Notes under the pieces: model-generated
What the model saw: the letters and a program-made list of their open reading frames with translations, nothing else
What the model was told of the DNA's origin: nothing
Databases searched by the model: none
Shown here: one piece after another, positions 1 through 8,714 of the stretch
Position numbering within the stretch: position 1 is the first letter of the stretch
Layout: the number at the start of each line of letters is the position of its first letter
Assembly (NCBI RefSeq): GCF_020423045.1
Contig: NZ_CP081943.1
Coordinates: 4,588,001 to 4,652,000 of the forward strand
Direction of reading: 5' to 3'
Length of the DNA: 64,000 nt
From: Pseudomonas sp. MM213
GTDB taxonomy: Bacteria; Pseudomonadota; Gammaproteobacteria; Pseudomonadales; Pseudomonadaceae
Translations under genes and position numbers: made by a program

Positions 1-184
1 GCACCGCAGGCCAAAGCGACTGCGGCGCAAACAGCCCGACGAAAAATGCCAGCACCCAGCCTGCCCCTGCGAGCGCGCCGAGGCCGATTGCCAACTGCCG
101 CAATCGCCGCCCTTGAAAGACTGCCTGCTGAAAGCGCGGCAGCCCGGCTACCGTTGCGCCCTCAATCTCGAGATCGACTTGCAT
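1..184 (-). CDS. N-terminal part of an unidentified membrane protein
   Basis: An open frame runs from an ATG at 184 off the left edge (61 codons visible, no stop). A GGAG stands about seven bases upstream of the ATG, which supports the start. The visible protein begins MQVDLEIEGATVAG, then has a basic stretch (QGRRLRQ, about residues 25-31) followed by a hydrophobic segment at about 32-54 that looks like a transmembrane helix. I do not recognise the family; only the N-terminus is present. It is divergent from the dihydrolipoyl dehydrogenase gene and would share the 185-401 intergenic region with it. Confidence 0.6.
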   Translation of the reverse strand, partial: MQVDLEIEGATVAGLPRFQQAVFQGRRLRQLAIGLGALAGAGWVLAFFVGLFAPQSLWPAV

Positions 185-218
185 ACCACTCCAGTGATTT
201 TCGTTGCTCACGTCGCAA

Positions 219-237
219 TTCGTTACGATATAACGAA
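219..237. promoter_or_regulatory. Palindromic candidate operator
   Basis: A perfect inverted repeat TTCGTTA-N5-TAACGAA lies about 35 bases upstream of the leftward partial gene and 165 bases upstream of lpd. Its position in a divergent intergenic region fits a binding site for a dimeric repressor. It loosely resembles GTTAT/ATAAC half-site operators (for example Zur-type), but the regulator is not identifiable from the sequence. Confidence 0.45.
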
Positions 238-303
238 AACCGTGAAATTTTCGTACTAAATCTCTTTATCTAAAGACGCTCAACCTGTCGCTTGGCTGAA
301 GCC

Positions 304-333
304 TTGACCGAAAGGCGTGGCTGCGCACATATT
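304..333 (+). promoter_or_regulatory. Candidate sigma-70 promoter of lpd
   Basis: TTGACC (304-309) followed after 18 bases by CATATT (328-333) is the best sigma-70-like pair upstream of lpd, leaving a leader of about 60 bases. The -10 match is weak, so this is tentative. Confidence 0.35.
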
Positions 334-401
334 ACGCTCGTAATTTTATTCAGGAACTACGTTTATCCAGCCCGATTCCCATCCAATTCAGGAGTACATC
401 C

Positions 402-1802
402 ATGAGCAACTATGACGTCGTGATACTGGGCGGAGGCCCCGGCGGCTATAACGCGGCGATTCGCGCCGGCCAGTTGGGCCTTAAAGCCGCCTGTGTCGAA
501 GGCCGCGCCACCCTCGGCGGCACTTGCCTGAACGTCGGTTGCATGCCGTCCAAGGCATTGCTGCATGCTTCTGAATTGTATGACGCGGCCATGGGCGCTG
601 AATTTGCCAACCTCGGTATCGAGGTCAAACCCACGCTGAACCTCGCGCAAATGATGAAGCAGAAGGATGACAGTGTTGCCGGACTGACCAAGGGCATCGA
701 GTTTCTGTTCCGCAAAAACAAGGTCGACTGGATCAAGGGGTGGGGCCATATCGACGGGCCGGGCAAAGTCACGGTGACGGACAGCCAGGGCGGCAAGACT
801 GAGCTGAGCGCCAAGGACATCATCATTGCCACCGGCTCCGAGCCCACTCCCCTGCCCGGCGTGGACATCGACAACACGCGCATCCTCGATTCCACAGGTG
901 CGCTTTCTTTGTCCGAAGTGCCCAAGCATCTGGTGGTGATTGGCGCCGGGGTCATTGGCCTGGAATTGGGCTCGGTGTGGCGGCGTTTGGGCGCACAGGT
1001 GACCGTGGTCGAGTTTCTCGACCGGATCTGCCCTGGTGTGGACGGCGAAGCGGGCAAAACCCTGCAACGTTCGCTGAGCAAGCAAGGCATCAGCTTCAAG
1101 TTGAGTTCGAAAGTCACCCGCGCCACGACTTCGGCGAGCGGTGTTCAACTCAGCGTCGAACCGGCCGCTGGCGGTACTGCCGAACTACTCGAAGCCGATT
1201 ACGTGCTGGTCGCCATCGGGCGCCGGCCTTACACCGAGGGGCTGGGGTTGGAGAACGTCGGCCTCGCCACGGATAAACGCGGCATGCTCGCCAACAAGGG
1301 TCATCGCACTGAAGCGGCAGGCGTGTGGGTCATCGGCGATGTCACGTCGGGACCAATGCTCGCGCACAAGGCCGAAGATGAAGCCATGGCCTGTATCGAG
1401 CAGATCGTCGGCAAGGCAGGCGAGGTCAATTACGACCTGATCCCCAACGTCATTTACACCAGGCCGGAGCTGGCCAGCGTCGGCAAGACCGAAGAGCAAC
1501 TCAAGGCTGAGGGCCGCGCGTACAAGGTCGGTAAATTCCCCTTCACCGCCAACAGCCGGGCAAAGATCAACCACGAGACTGAAGGCTTCGCCAAAGTGCT
1601 GGCCGATGAGCGCACTGACGAGATTCTTGGCGTGCACCTGGTAGGCCCGAGCGTCAGTGAAATGATTGGCGAATATTGCGTGGCCATGGAGTTCAGCGCT
1701 TCGGCTGAAGACATTGCCCTGACCTGTCATCCACACCCGACCCGCTCCGAGGCGTTGCGCCAGGCGGCGATGAATGTGGAGGGGATGGCGACGCAGATGT
1801 AG
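402..1802 (+). CDS. lpd3: Dihydrolipoyl dehydrogenase (E3 flavoprotein)
   Basis: 466-residue FAD-dependent pyridine-nucleotide disulfide oxidoreductase that reoxidises dihydrolipoyl groups of 2-oxoacid dehydrogenase or glycine-cleavage complexes with NAD+. Visible: FAD Rossmann motif GGGPGGYNAA (about 10-19), redox-active disulfide GGTCLNVGC (Cys42 and Cys47), NAD-binding GAGVIGLELGSVW (about 181-193), and the C-terminal dimer-interface active-site motif HPHPTRSEAL with the catalytic His and Glu. Length is normal for the family. A good AGGAG ribosome site lies shortly before the ATG. No E1 or E2 gene is adjacent, so this is a stand-alone Lpd copy like P. aeruginosa Lpd3; the complex it serves cannot be told from here. 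Confidence 0.93.
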   Translation: MSNYDVVILGGGPGGYNAAIRAGQLGLKAACVEGRATLGGTCLNVGCMPSKALLHASELYDAAMGAEFANLGIEVKPTLNLAQMMKQKDDSVAGLTKGIEFLFRKNKVDWIKGWGHIDGPGKVTVTDSQGGKTELSAKDIIIATGSEPTPLPGVDIDNTRILDSTGALSLSEVPKHLVVIGAGVIGLELGSVWRRLGAQVTVVEFLDRICPGVDGEAGKTLQRSLSKQGISFKLSSKVTRATTSASGVQLSVEPAAGGTAELLEADYVLVAIGRRPYTEGLGLENVGLATDKRGMLANKGHRTEAAGVWVIGDVTSGPMLAHKAEDEAMACIEQIVGKAGEVNYDLIPNVIYTRPELASVGKTEEQLKAEGRAYKVGKFPFTANSRAKINHETEGFAKVLADERTDEILGVHLVGPSVSEMIGEYCVAMEFSASAEDIALTCHPHPTRSEALRQAAMNVEGMATQM

Positions 1803-1830
1803 GTTTCAGGGATTTGCTGCGACTGATCGA

Positions 1831-1927
1831 TCGCCATCGCGAGCAGGCTCGCTCCCACACTGGTTTTGTGTACGCCACAGATCACATGTGGGAGCGGCGG
1901 TGCGACGATTCGACTTGCTCGCGAAGG
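1831..1927. repeat. REPIN, family with GAGCAGGCTCGCTCCCACA arm
   Basis: Two REP units in inverted orientation: the left arm reads GCGAGCAGGCTCGCTCCCAC (about 1839-1858), the right arm starts TGTGGGAGCGG at 1887 and ends in TTGCTCGCGAAG. It fills the gap between lpd and the AsnC-type regulator gene, which converge, and may also act as their transcription end. The right arm is a hybrid: it starts like the family at 62734 and ends like the family at 6519. Confidence 0.85.
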
Positions 1928-1939
1928 GGGCAACCCGGT

Positions 1940-2413
1940 CTAGAGCGGCAGGTGTTCCAACGGCAAAGCCCCCGGCGTTTTCACCGTGTGAATCGCAAAG
2001 TTGCTGCGGATGTCACTCACCCCCGGCAACTTGAGCAAACGCCCGGTGAGAAAACGGTCGTACGCACGCAAATCCGGCACCACCACCTGCAACAGAAAAT
2101 CCGATTCCCCTGACACCAGAAACGCCGAAATCACCTCGGGCAATGCCATCACCGCCACACGGAAGGCTTCGGCCTGTTCGTCGTTGTGGCGTTCGACCTT
2201 GACCCCGACAAACACCGTCAGCCCCAACCCGACTTCATCGCGGTCCAGGTTGGCCTGATAGCCGCGAATCACCCCGGCCTCCTCCAGCATCCGCACCCGA
2301 CGCAAACAGGGGGACGCGGACAGACCAATCTCGTCAGCCAGTTGTACGTTGCTCAGACGACCGTCACGTTGCAGGGCCGCGAGAATTTTTCGGTCGTAAG
2401 CGTCCAGTTTCAT
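1940..2413 (-). CDS. Lrp/AsnC family transcriptional regulator
   Basis: 157-residue regulator: N-terminal helix-turn-helix (LDAYDRKILAALQRDGR, then LADEIGLSASPCLRRVRMLE, about 1-55) and a C-terminal RAM ligand-binding domain (LTVFVGVKV onward, ending near SDIRSNFAI). The start used is MKLDAYD at 2413; an in-frame ATG at 2437 would add eight residues, but neither has a strong ribosome site. It is divergent from a LysE-type exporter gene 144 bases away; Lrp-family proteins commonly control such a neighbour in response to an amino acid, so control of the exporter is a reasonable inference. Confidence 0.88.
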   Translation of the reverse strand: MKLDAYDRKILAALQRDGRLSNVQLADEIGLSASPCLRRVRMLEEAGVIRGYQANLDRDEVGLGLTVFVGVKVERHNDEQAEAFRVAVMALPEVISAFLVSGESDFLLQVVVPDLRAYDRFLTGRLLKLPGVSDIRSNFAIHTVKTPGALPLEHLPL

Positions 2414-2557
2414 GTTTGGCAGATCCTGATGGTTCATGCGTCAAAGAATGGCAGGTTATGCCAAGTCAAGACTGTTTAGAAGCAAACTACGCAACCACCT
2501 GCCCTGTGCTTCAGCCCTAGACTGGCGCTACCGAATCGACAACGAAAGGGGTGCAGC

Positions 2558-3187
2558 ATGGCGGGGCTTTGGCTGTTTTTCATGGCACTGGCAGTGGTTT
2601 ACCTGCTCCCAGGCCCGGACATGATTCTGCTGCTGCAAACCGGCGCTCGTCAGGGCAAAGGCGCGGCGCTGGCCACGGCGGTGGGATTGGGCATTGCCCG
2701 AGGATGTCACGTGGCGTTGGCGGCACTGGGGCTGGCGGCACTGTTCAAAGCCGCGCCCTGGACGTTCGATTTGGTGCGCCTGGCCGGGGCCGCGTACCTG
2801 TTGTGGATCGGCATTCAATGTCTGCGGACCACGATGCTCCCGAGCCTGAACGGTGCAGATTCAGCCTGTGGAAAACCTCGTTGGCGCGAAGCCATTCAGC
2901 GCGGATTGTTGACCAACCTGCTGAACCCCAAGGCGCTGCTGTTCTGCTCGGTGCTGCTGCCGCAGTTTATCGATCCGCATGCAGGGCCGGTGCTCGCACA
3001 ATTCGCGACCCTGGGCGTGGTGCTGGTCAGTGTCGGTTTGTTGTTCGACAGCGCGTACGCCTTGGCCGGCGCCGCGCTTGGCCGCTGGCTGCAACGCAGT
3101 CCTTCGGCACAGCGCGTACAGCAGTGGTTGTTTGGCAGCCTGTTGATTGGTTTTGCCCTGCGACTGACCTTTGTTCAACAGGCGTGA
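2558..3187 (+). CDS. LysE/RhtB family amino-acid exporter
   Basis: 209-residue inner-membrane protein with about six hydrophobic helices. The family motif LPGPDMILLLQTGARQGKGAAL is at about residues 16-37, and the second half carries the typical NLLNPKALLFCSVLLPQF motif (about 129-146). The family exports amino acids or homoserine lactone-like compounds by proton antiport. An AGGGG ribosome site precedes the ATG. Divergent from the Lrp/AsnC regulator, its probable controller. Its stop codon touches the stop codon of the next, converging gene with no base in between. Confidence 0.9.
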   Translation: MAGLWLFFMALAVVYLLPGPDMILLLQTGARQGKGAALATAVGLGIARGCHVALAALGLAALFKAAPWTFDLVRLAGAAYLLWIGIQCLRTTMLPSLNGADSACGKPRWREAIQRGLLTNLLNPKALLFCSVLLPQFIDPHAGPVLAQFATLGVVLVSVGLLFDSAYALAGAALGRWLQRSPSAQRVQQWLFGSLLIGFALRLTFVQQA

Positions 3188-5308
3188 TTACTGACGCACC
3201 CTACGCTTGCGACGATTGATCAGTACCAGCGCAATGCCCGTAACTGCCACGACAGCGCCCATTTCCAGCCACTTTTTGTAAGGTCGCAACGTCGCGCGGA
3301 TCGGACTCAATGCCTGGGTGACATAGCGTTTGTCTGCATTATGGAAATCCGGATAAGGGCACCGCTCGCCGAAGAATAATGCCCAATCCACGTAGGGACC
3401 TTCTTTGACATAGCGTTGATAGAAAGCGCTTTTCTCCTCCTGACCCGTGTTCCATCCCGCCGCCGCGCAAAGCACCGCCGCAAAGGCCTGACTGGTATGT
3501 GGCAAGTAATCAGCGGCGCGACTGGCCAAGGCATTCGCGACATAACGGTAATGGAAACGCTGATCGGGTTGAGCGGCACTGGCCTGTTGGCGCCTGACCT
3601 CCTCTTCAGCCACCAATGGACCGACCTTGAGTTCGTTGCTTTCAAGGCTGTAATTGCCCCCGAACGTCGCGTAATCCGGGGACATCTCGTAGCCCAAGAG
3701 CTCCATCCCGCTGAAACGGGCCAGCGTCGCGGCATTGTAGTAAGCGAAGGCACGTTTGCTCGGCCACCATTTCGATTCGGCGTCGTGGCGCAACTCCCCG
3801 TACGACTTGGCCTGATGGTGCAACGTCTCGCTGTCGAAGTACGCGGGCGCCTCGTCATAACGGCCCTCACGCAACAAGCGCCGCCCCAGCAGGTTGCGCA
3901 ACTTCGCCGCCACCGACAACGGCACGTAGTTATCGCGATCCTGTTGAGTCAGTGCTGGCGGCGCCGGCACCTGGGTGTCGACGTAATGCTTGAGTTCATC
4001 GACGGTCAGCACACGCTCAGCGACGGTCGCGGCGTCGAACCAGTAAATGTCGTTGCTGCGATAAAGCTGATCGAATGCCTGCAAATAATCCCCACGTTGC
4101 AACGCCAGGATCGCGCTTTCCCCCTCGACGCGGCACTTGGGCTGAAGCGTTTCGAAATCCCAGTCCGGTGTCCGTCGCTCGCCCCAGGATTCGTTCTGCG
4201 GGAAGGCCTGGGCAGCCTTGGCGTACGCGGCGGCGGCAGCCGTTTTATCACCCTCGCGCATCGCCAGTTTCGCCCGTAGCCACCATGCCAGGCCACCGTC
4301 ACCGGCGTGTTCAAGAAATGCCTTGGCGCTGGCGTAATCGCCCTGTTGATAATTCACGGCCGCCAGTCGATCAGCATTGTCGAGGCTGCCGCGCGTGCTG
4401 TTTTGCAGCAGTTTGATCAGTTTTTGTTCGTTTGGCGGTTGATCACCAAATGACCAACCCAACCGGCTGATCAGTGACGCCGTGACCAGCTGCTGCACCG
4501 GTTTGCCTTTAAGCAACGCGGCCAGTTGCTCGTCGGGCATCGCCGCCAGATCGGCCATCAACAGCTTCAATGAGGTGTAACCCACTGCGGAACCGTGGAG
4601 GTTTTGCGTGGCGTAGAGTTTTATAGCGTTGTCCCAATCGCCCGCCGTGCGAGCGACACGCGCCTCTTCGCCGAGGCTGGCGACGCCCAGCTCCAATGGG
4701 TCGCTGAAGCCGTCGATGCTCAACTGGCGCGCCTGCTCAAAGGCCTTGCGCGACTGCATCAGCAGATCGGGCGCGGCGTCCGCTTCGCTGCTCATGGCAA
4801 ACAGCGCCCGGCCCAGCGAATAAGCGGCCCACGTGCTGCGTAACGCGCGTTGATCCGCCGGCAATGCGAGCACTTTCTGGAAGTAATCGGCGGCCAATCC
4901 ATGGTCACCGGCGCTGAACGCCACGGCGCCTGCCAGATAGAGCCTGTGCTCGGTCGGCAAGCCTGCGCCCTGCGCCTCGACCTGGTGAGCATCGCTCAGC
5001 GTGCGCAGTTCTTTGACCAACGCCTGCTGCTGCGCCGTCAAACCAGCCTGTTCGGCGTCGTCGCGCTGCACGGCATAGTCAGGCGCGTCCATGCTGTAGA
5101 CGACTTCGCTGACGTTCTTCAACCCCGTAATCGCTTGCCCGAGACGACTGATCTCGAACCGGAAGTTGCCTTCCGGCAGCTCCGCCAGCGACTGGCCCCG
5201 GTTGTCGAGCAGGCGCATGGGGAAATCCGGCCCGCAGGCCACTGCCGAACCCAGTGGAAAACCGAGGCTCAGGCAAAGCAAATGGCGGGGCCAGTTACGG
5301 GTGAACAT
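3188..5308 (-). CDS. Secreted, C-terminally anchored helical-repeat protein of unknown function
   Basis: 706 residues from the ATG at 5308, which has a strong AGGAGG site; the open frame extends 50 codons further upstream but that part overlaps the neighbouring lipoprotein gene and lacks a ribosome site. N-terminal signal peptide MFTRNWPRHLLCLSLGFPLG followed by SAVAC, a possible lipobox. The middle is alanine/leucine-rich with helical TPR- or Sel1-like periodicity (phrases such as AAAAYAKAAQAFPQNESW and ALQRGDYLQAFDQLY). A single transmembrane helix (GAVVAVTGIALVLI) and a basic tail RRKRRVRQ end the protein. It probably lies in the periplasm, held to the inner membrane. It overlaps the DUF3142-type lipoprotein gene by 14 bases, so the two are surely cotranscribed. 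Function unknown. Confidence 0.78.
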   Translation of the reverse strand: MFTRNWPRHLLCLSLGFPLGSAVACGPDFPMRLLDNRGQSLAELPEGNFRFEISRLGQAITGLKNVSEVVYSMDAPDYAVQRDDAEQAGLTAQQQALVKELRTLSDAHQVEAQGAGLPTEHRLYLAGAVAFSAGDHGLAADYFQKVLALPADQRALRSTWAAYSLGRALFAMSSEADAAPDLLMQSRKAFEQARQLSIDGFSDPLELGVASLGEEARVARTAGDWDNAIKLYATQNLHGSAVGYTSLKLLMADLAAMPDEQLAALLKGKPVQQLVTASLISRLGWSFGDQPPNEQKLIKLLQNSTRGSLDNADRLAAVNYQQGDYASAKAFLEHAGDGGLAWWLRAKLAMREGDKTAAAAAYAKAAQAFPQNESWGERRTPDWDFETLQPKCRVEGESAILALQRGDYLQAFDQLYRSNDIYWFDAATVAERVLTVDELKHYVDTQVPAPPALTQQDRDNYVPLSVAAKLRNLLGRRLLREGRYDEAPAYFDSETLHHQAKSYGELRHDAESKWWPSKRAFAYYNAATLARFSGMELLGYEMSPDYATFGGNYSLESNELKVGPLVAEEEVRRQQASAAQPDQRFHYRYVANALASRAADYLPHTSQAFAAVLCAAAGWNTGQEEKSAFYQRYVKEGPYVDWALFFGERCPYPDFHNADKRYVTQALSPIRATLRPYKKWLEMGAVVAVTGIALVLINRRKRRVRQ

Positions 5309-6491
5309 TCGAACCTCCTTGATCAATGTTTGTGCAGCGTGCCCAACCGATGGCGCGCTGCCCACCGGCCGGGATCCGACCGTCGCGCAGGCGGGTGAAG
5401 GTAAGCAGATCCGGGCTTTGTTGCAACGCATAACCGGCCAGGGCATCGGCGCCCTCACAACCTCGTGCCGCGAGCGTCAGGCGTTCGGGCCAGGCGCTGT
5501 CGAGGTTGCCTTGATTGCTGATGCTGACGTCATAGAGGCCATCCTGCGCCGAGAGTTTCAGCGTCAGGCGACTATCGAGGGCATCGCCACGGGCCACGGC
5601 GCGCAAGGTCGTCAGGCTCCAGGCCCGGCGATCATTGACCAATGGCAGGCGAAACCAGATCAGCCCGGCCAGATGAGCCGGCGGATCGTCGCGCAACTGG
5701 GTGGCAAGTGTGCTCAGTTGCTGCGGATCGGCCAGCAATTCCCGGCGCTCGCCGACGCGCTCAATGGGCACTTCGCTTTCCACGTCGAGTGCGCCGCCGA
5801 CCTGCGGCAACAACGCTACGCCATAGGCCGGCAGCGCCAGATAAAAAGGTTTCGACGTGATGCGGCTCCAGGCGCTGGCCCATTTTCTGGCCTGATCCGG
5901 ATCAAACAATCCCATGCGCGGGTCGCTCACCGCATGCACCTGCAACACGCTGCTATCGACTGTGGATAACAATGCAGGCAGTTCGGAACTGTCGAGCCAC
6001 GCCGGCAGCGCAGTAATGCTCAACGGCATGGAAGCCGGCAGCACCGCGCGCAAATCCGTGAGGAATTTCCGATAAGCCGGTAGCCGAGCGTTCCCGGCAT
6101 CGTGGTCGATTTCCACGCCGGAGAGCACCAGCCCTTGCGCCTGCCAATCGCTGAGCACTTGCAGGATCTGCGCAGCGACCTCGTCCTGATCCAGCGACTT
6201 GAGCTGGCCATCGAGACGAATCACCGCAATCAGCGGCCGGCCATCCCGTTTGAGCAGCACCGGGTCGATTCGCGCCCGGTTCCAGCCCGCCTTGGGGAAT
6301 GCTTGCAAGGCCAACACCCGCAAGGCCGAAAAATCCGCACGGCTGTCTTTGAGTGCGGCTTCGTGGGCCGGCGTCCATTGTCGTTGCCATACATAAAGTT
6401 GCTGATCGAGCGGCGGTGCGTCCTGTTGTTCGCAACCGCTAAGCAAAGCCAGCATCACCAGCAAGCCTGACAGGCGAGCGAGAAAAACCAT
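5295..6491 (-). CDS. DUF3142-like lipoprotein
   Basis: 398 residues from the ATG at 6491, which has an AGGAG five bases upstream; an earlier in-frame start at 6515 lacks one. The N-terminus MVFLARLSGLLVMLALLSGC is a lipoprotein signal with lipobox LSGC (Cys20). The body resembles the DUF3142 family: QLYVWQRQWTPAHEAAL at the start and an apparent barrel-like region with VLSGVEIDHDAGN and PFYLALPAYG, which is reminiscent of glycoside-hydrolase-type TIM barrels. The glycosidase resemblance is my inference. It is the first gene of a two-gene operon with the 706-residue protein. Confidence 0.72.
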   Translation of the reverse strand: MVFLARLSGLLVMLALLSGCEQQDAPPLDQQLYVWQRQWTPAHEAALKDSRADFSALRVLALQAFPKAGWNRARIDPVLLKRDGRPLIAVIRLDGQLKSLDQDEVAAQILQVLSDWQAQGLVLSGVEIDHDAGNARLPAYRKFLTDLRAVLPASMPLSITALPAWLDSSELPALLSTVDSSVLQVHAVSDPRMGLFDPDQARKWASAWSRITSKPFYLALPAYGVALLPQVGGALDVESEVPIERVGERRELLADPQQLSTLATQLRDDPPAHLAGLIWFRLPLVNDRRAWSLTTLRAVARGDALDSRLTLKLSAQDGLYDVSISNQGNLDSAWPERLTLAARGCEGADALAGYALQQSPDLLTFTRLRDGRIPAGGQRAIGWARCTNIDQGGSNVHP

Positions 6492-6518
6492 AAAACTCCT
6501 AAGCCTGAATCTCATCTT

Positions 6519-6606
6519 GTAGGAGCGAGGCTTGCCCGCGAAGCATTTGGCGGAGTTTAGGACGCCTTCGCGGGCAAGTCGGGTCGCCGCATCGCTCGCT
6601 CCTACA
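6519..6606. repeat. REPIN, family with GTAGGAGCGAGGCTTGCCCGCG arm
   Basis: Inverted pair: TGTAGGAGCGAGGCTTGCCC on the left and GGGCAAGTCGGGTCGCCGCA then GCTCGCTCCTACA on the right, spaced by about 25 unique bases. It lies between the flavin/ferredoxin fusion gene (ending at 6621) and the upstream side of the DUF3142-type gene. Confidence 0.87.
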
Positions 6607-6620
6607 CGCCGCGTCAGATG

Positions 6621-8651
6621 CTACAGGTCGAGCACCAAAGGCTGCGAGCCCTGCGCCGGAATCGCACAACAAATCAGGACGTGTCCTTCTTCCGGCACTT
6701 CTGCTGGCGGCTGTGGATAATTCACCTGACCGCTGATCAGGCGAGTCTTACAGGTCCCGCAGGAACCGCCGCGGCAACTGAATTCCGGGCGCAACCCGCG
6801 GCTTTCCGCCAACTCCAGCAAACTGCCGCCGTCGGGTTGCCAGCGGGCTTCTTTGGCCGAACGCTCGAACACCACCGGCACCGACGTGGTTGCGGCCGGC
6901 GGTTGCTCGATGACCACCGCGTCGGGGTCCGGCCGGCGACGCAAGGTCGACGGGCCGAAGGTCTCGGCGTGAATCCTGCTGTCACGGATGTCCAGTTCCC
7001 GCAGGCTGTCGTACAGCCCTTGAGTAAAACTGCCCGGCCCGCAGAGTACAAAATCCAGCTGATCGTAGTCCTCCACTTCAAGGATGTTCTTGAGCAACGC
7101 GGCGTCTATCCGTCCGGTCAGGTCAAAGTCCTCACCCTCGTGAGCATCGGCCTCCGGCTGACTGAGCAGACGCAGCACCCGCACCGAATCACCGGCGTCA
7201 TCCAGCAAACGATCCAGCTCGGAGCGAAACGGTTGATCCGCCAGCGTGCGCGAACTCTGAAAAAACCATGTAGGCCGAATGTGCCGCGTGCGCAGGCCTT
7301 GATACACCACCTCCCGCACCATCGACAGCAGCGGCGTAATGCCTACGCCGGCGGCCAACAACACCAGCGGCCGACGCTCATGGGTTGCCACGGTGAAGTG
7401 CCCCTGAGGCGCGCGGGCTTCCAGCAGGTCACCGACACGAACCTGCTCATGCAGATGCGAAGACACCCGCCCTTCTCGCTTCACGCTGATGCGGAAAAAG
7501 TCATCGGACGGCGCGCTCGACAGGCTGTAGGTGCGGATATGCACCTCACCGCCAATGTTGAACCGCAGCGGTAGATGCTGCCCCGCTTGAAACAGCGGCA
7601 ACCCGGCGCCATCGGCGGGCTCCAGATAGATCGAGCGGATGTTGTGGCTTTCCGCTTCAATGCGCACCACCCGCAGCGGCCGCCAATGATCACCCAGCGC
7701 CCGGGCTTGCAGGCGTGCGTTGGCCTGCTCCCAGGTGCCCGTCAGCAAACTGGTGGGCGATACGCCGTCGAAGCGCCAGCGCAGAGCCAGTGCTGCGGGC
7801 CGACGCACCACCTGCTCCACCTCGAATGTCCACAGACGCTCGGCGCCTTGAAAGGCTTCGACTTGGGGGCCTTCAAGGATGATTTCGGTACGACCGCTGA
7901 GGTGCAGCAGGTCGCCGGAGTTGAAATCGATAAACAGCAAGCCCGCCCGTGGATTGATCAACAGGTTGCCCAGGGTATTGAAGAACAGATTGCCGGCGAA
8001 GTCCGGGATGGTCAGACGATTACCTTCTACGTGTACGAAACCGGCCTGACCGCCACGGTGGGAAACGTCCACTGAGCGCCGACCGTCGACATCCACATAA
8101 CTGGCGACGAAGAAGGTATCGGCGTCGGCAATCATGGCTTTGGCAGCGTCATCCAGAGCGCCCAGGTGCTGCGCGATGCGCGTCGAGGGATCCGCCAGCG
8201 GCACCGAACGAAACTGCCGCAATTGAATGTATTGCGGGCAGTTGCCGAAGGACTGTTCGACCGTTACGCCGAAGCCATTCGCCGTCACGGCGCCGACGCG
8301 ACCATTGAGGCGGTTGCGCCGCCGCGTGTGCAGTTCGATCCCCAACAAGCCGATCGCCGCGCCATCAGTCAATTGCGCCGGGTCATCCGCCCCCGGCAAG
8401 CTGTTGAATTGCAGCGCACCCGGCTGGGGCGAATGAGCGAAGCCCGGTTGCCCCTCAAGAATGCTCGCCCAAGGATTGCCGTCGATGTCCACTGCGCCGT
8501 ACAGCATGAACGGCAGTTGCTCATAGAATTTGCGGTGTTGGTCCGGCATCTCAGTGCGAACCACCCTACGACCCAACTCCTCCATTCGCTGGGCAACACC
8601 GACGTGTGCCTGCAACTGTTTTTCGCCCGCGTGCCAAGGTGACTGGTCCAT
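6621..8651 (-). CDS. Split-barrel flavin / ferredoxin-reductase / 2Fe-2S ferredoxin fusion oxidoreductase
   Basis: 676 residues with three parts. Residues about 30-320 form a pyridoxamine-5-phosphate-oxidase-like FMN split barrel (DKFYEQLPF-type start, then SYVDVDGRRSVDVSHRGG and LLFIDFNSGDLLHLSGRTEI). About 330-560 are a ferredoxin-NADP reductase module with FAD motif RTYSLSSAPSDDF and nucleotide motif LLAAGVGITPLLSMV. About 590-676 are a plant-type ferredoxin with FSCRGGSCGTC (Cx4Cx2C) and a later ICCAIP cysteine. This suggests electron flow from NAD(P)H through FAD and the 2Fe-2S cluster, probably to the barrel domain or a partner; the substrate is unknown. It stands upstream of a REPIN and downstream of a GST gene on the same strand. 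Confidence 0.85.
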   Translation of the reverse strand: MDQSPWHAGEKQLQAHVGVAQRMEELGRRVVRTEMPDQHRKFYEQLPFMLYGAVDIDGNPWASILEGQPGFAHSPQPGALQFNSLPGADDPAQLTDGAAIGLLGIELHTRRRNRLNGRVGAVTANGFGVTVEQSFGNCPQYIQLRQFRSVPLADPSTRIAQHLGALDDAAKAMIADADTFFVASYVDVDGRRSVDVSHRGGQAGFVHVEGNRLTIPDFAGNLFFNTLGNLLINPRAGLLFIDFNSGDLLHLSGRTEIILEGPQVEAFQGAERLWTFEVEQVVRRPAALALRWRFDGVSPTSLLTGTWEQANARLQARALGDHWRPLRVVRIEAESHNIRSIYLEPADGAGLPLFQAGQHLPLRFNIGGEVHIRTYSLSSAPSDDFFRISVKREGRVSSHLHEQVRVGDLLEARAPQGHFTVATHERRPLVLLAAGVGITPLLSMVREVVYQGLRTRHIRPTWFFQSSRTLADQPFRSELDRLLDDAGDSVRVLRLLSQPEADAHEGEDFDLTGRIDAALLKNILEVEDYDQLDFVLCGPGSFTQGLYDSLRELDIRDSRIHAETFGPSTLRRRPDPDAVVIEQPPAATTSVPVVFERSAKEARWQPDGGSLLELAESRGLRPEFSCRGGSCGTCKTRLISGQVNYPQPPAEVPEEGHVLICCAIPAQGSQPLVLDL

Positions 8652-8714
8652 TACGGCTTCTCCCGTGCGCGCCAGGCGCAGTGTGAACGGCCCGACAATG
8701 CCGGGCCGCAGGTA

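Noticed and set aside
5309-5458. N-terminal extension of the 706-residue protein
   Set aside because: Overlaps the neighbouring lipoprotein gene, lacks a ribosome site, and would bury the clear signal peptide at 5308.
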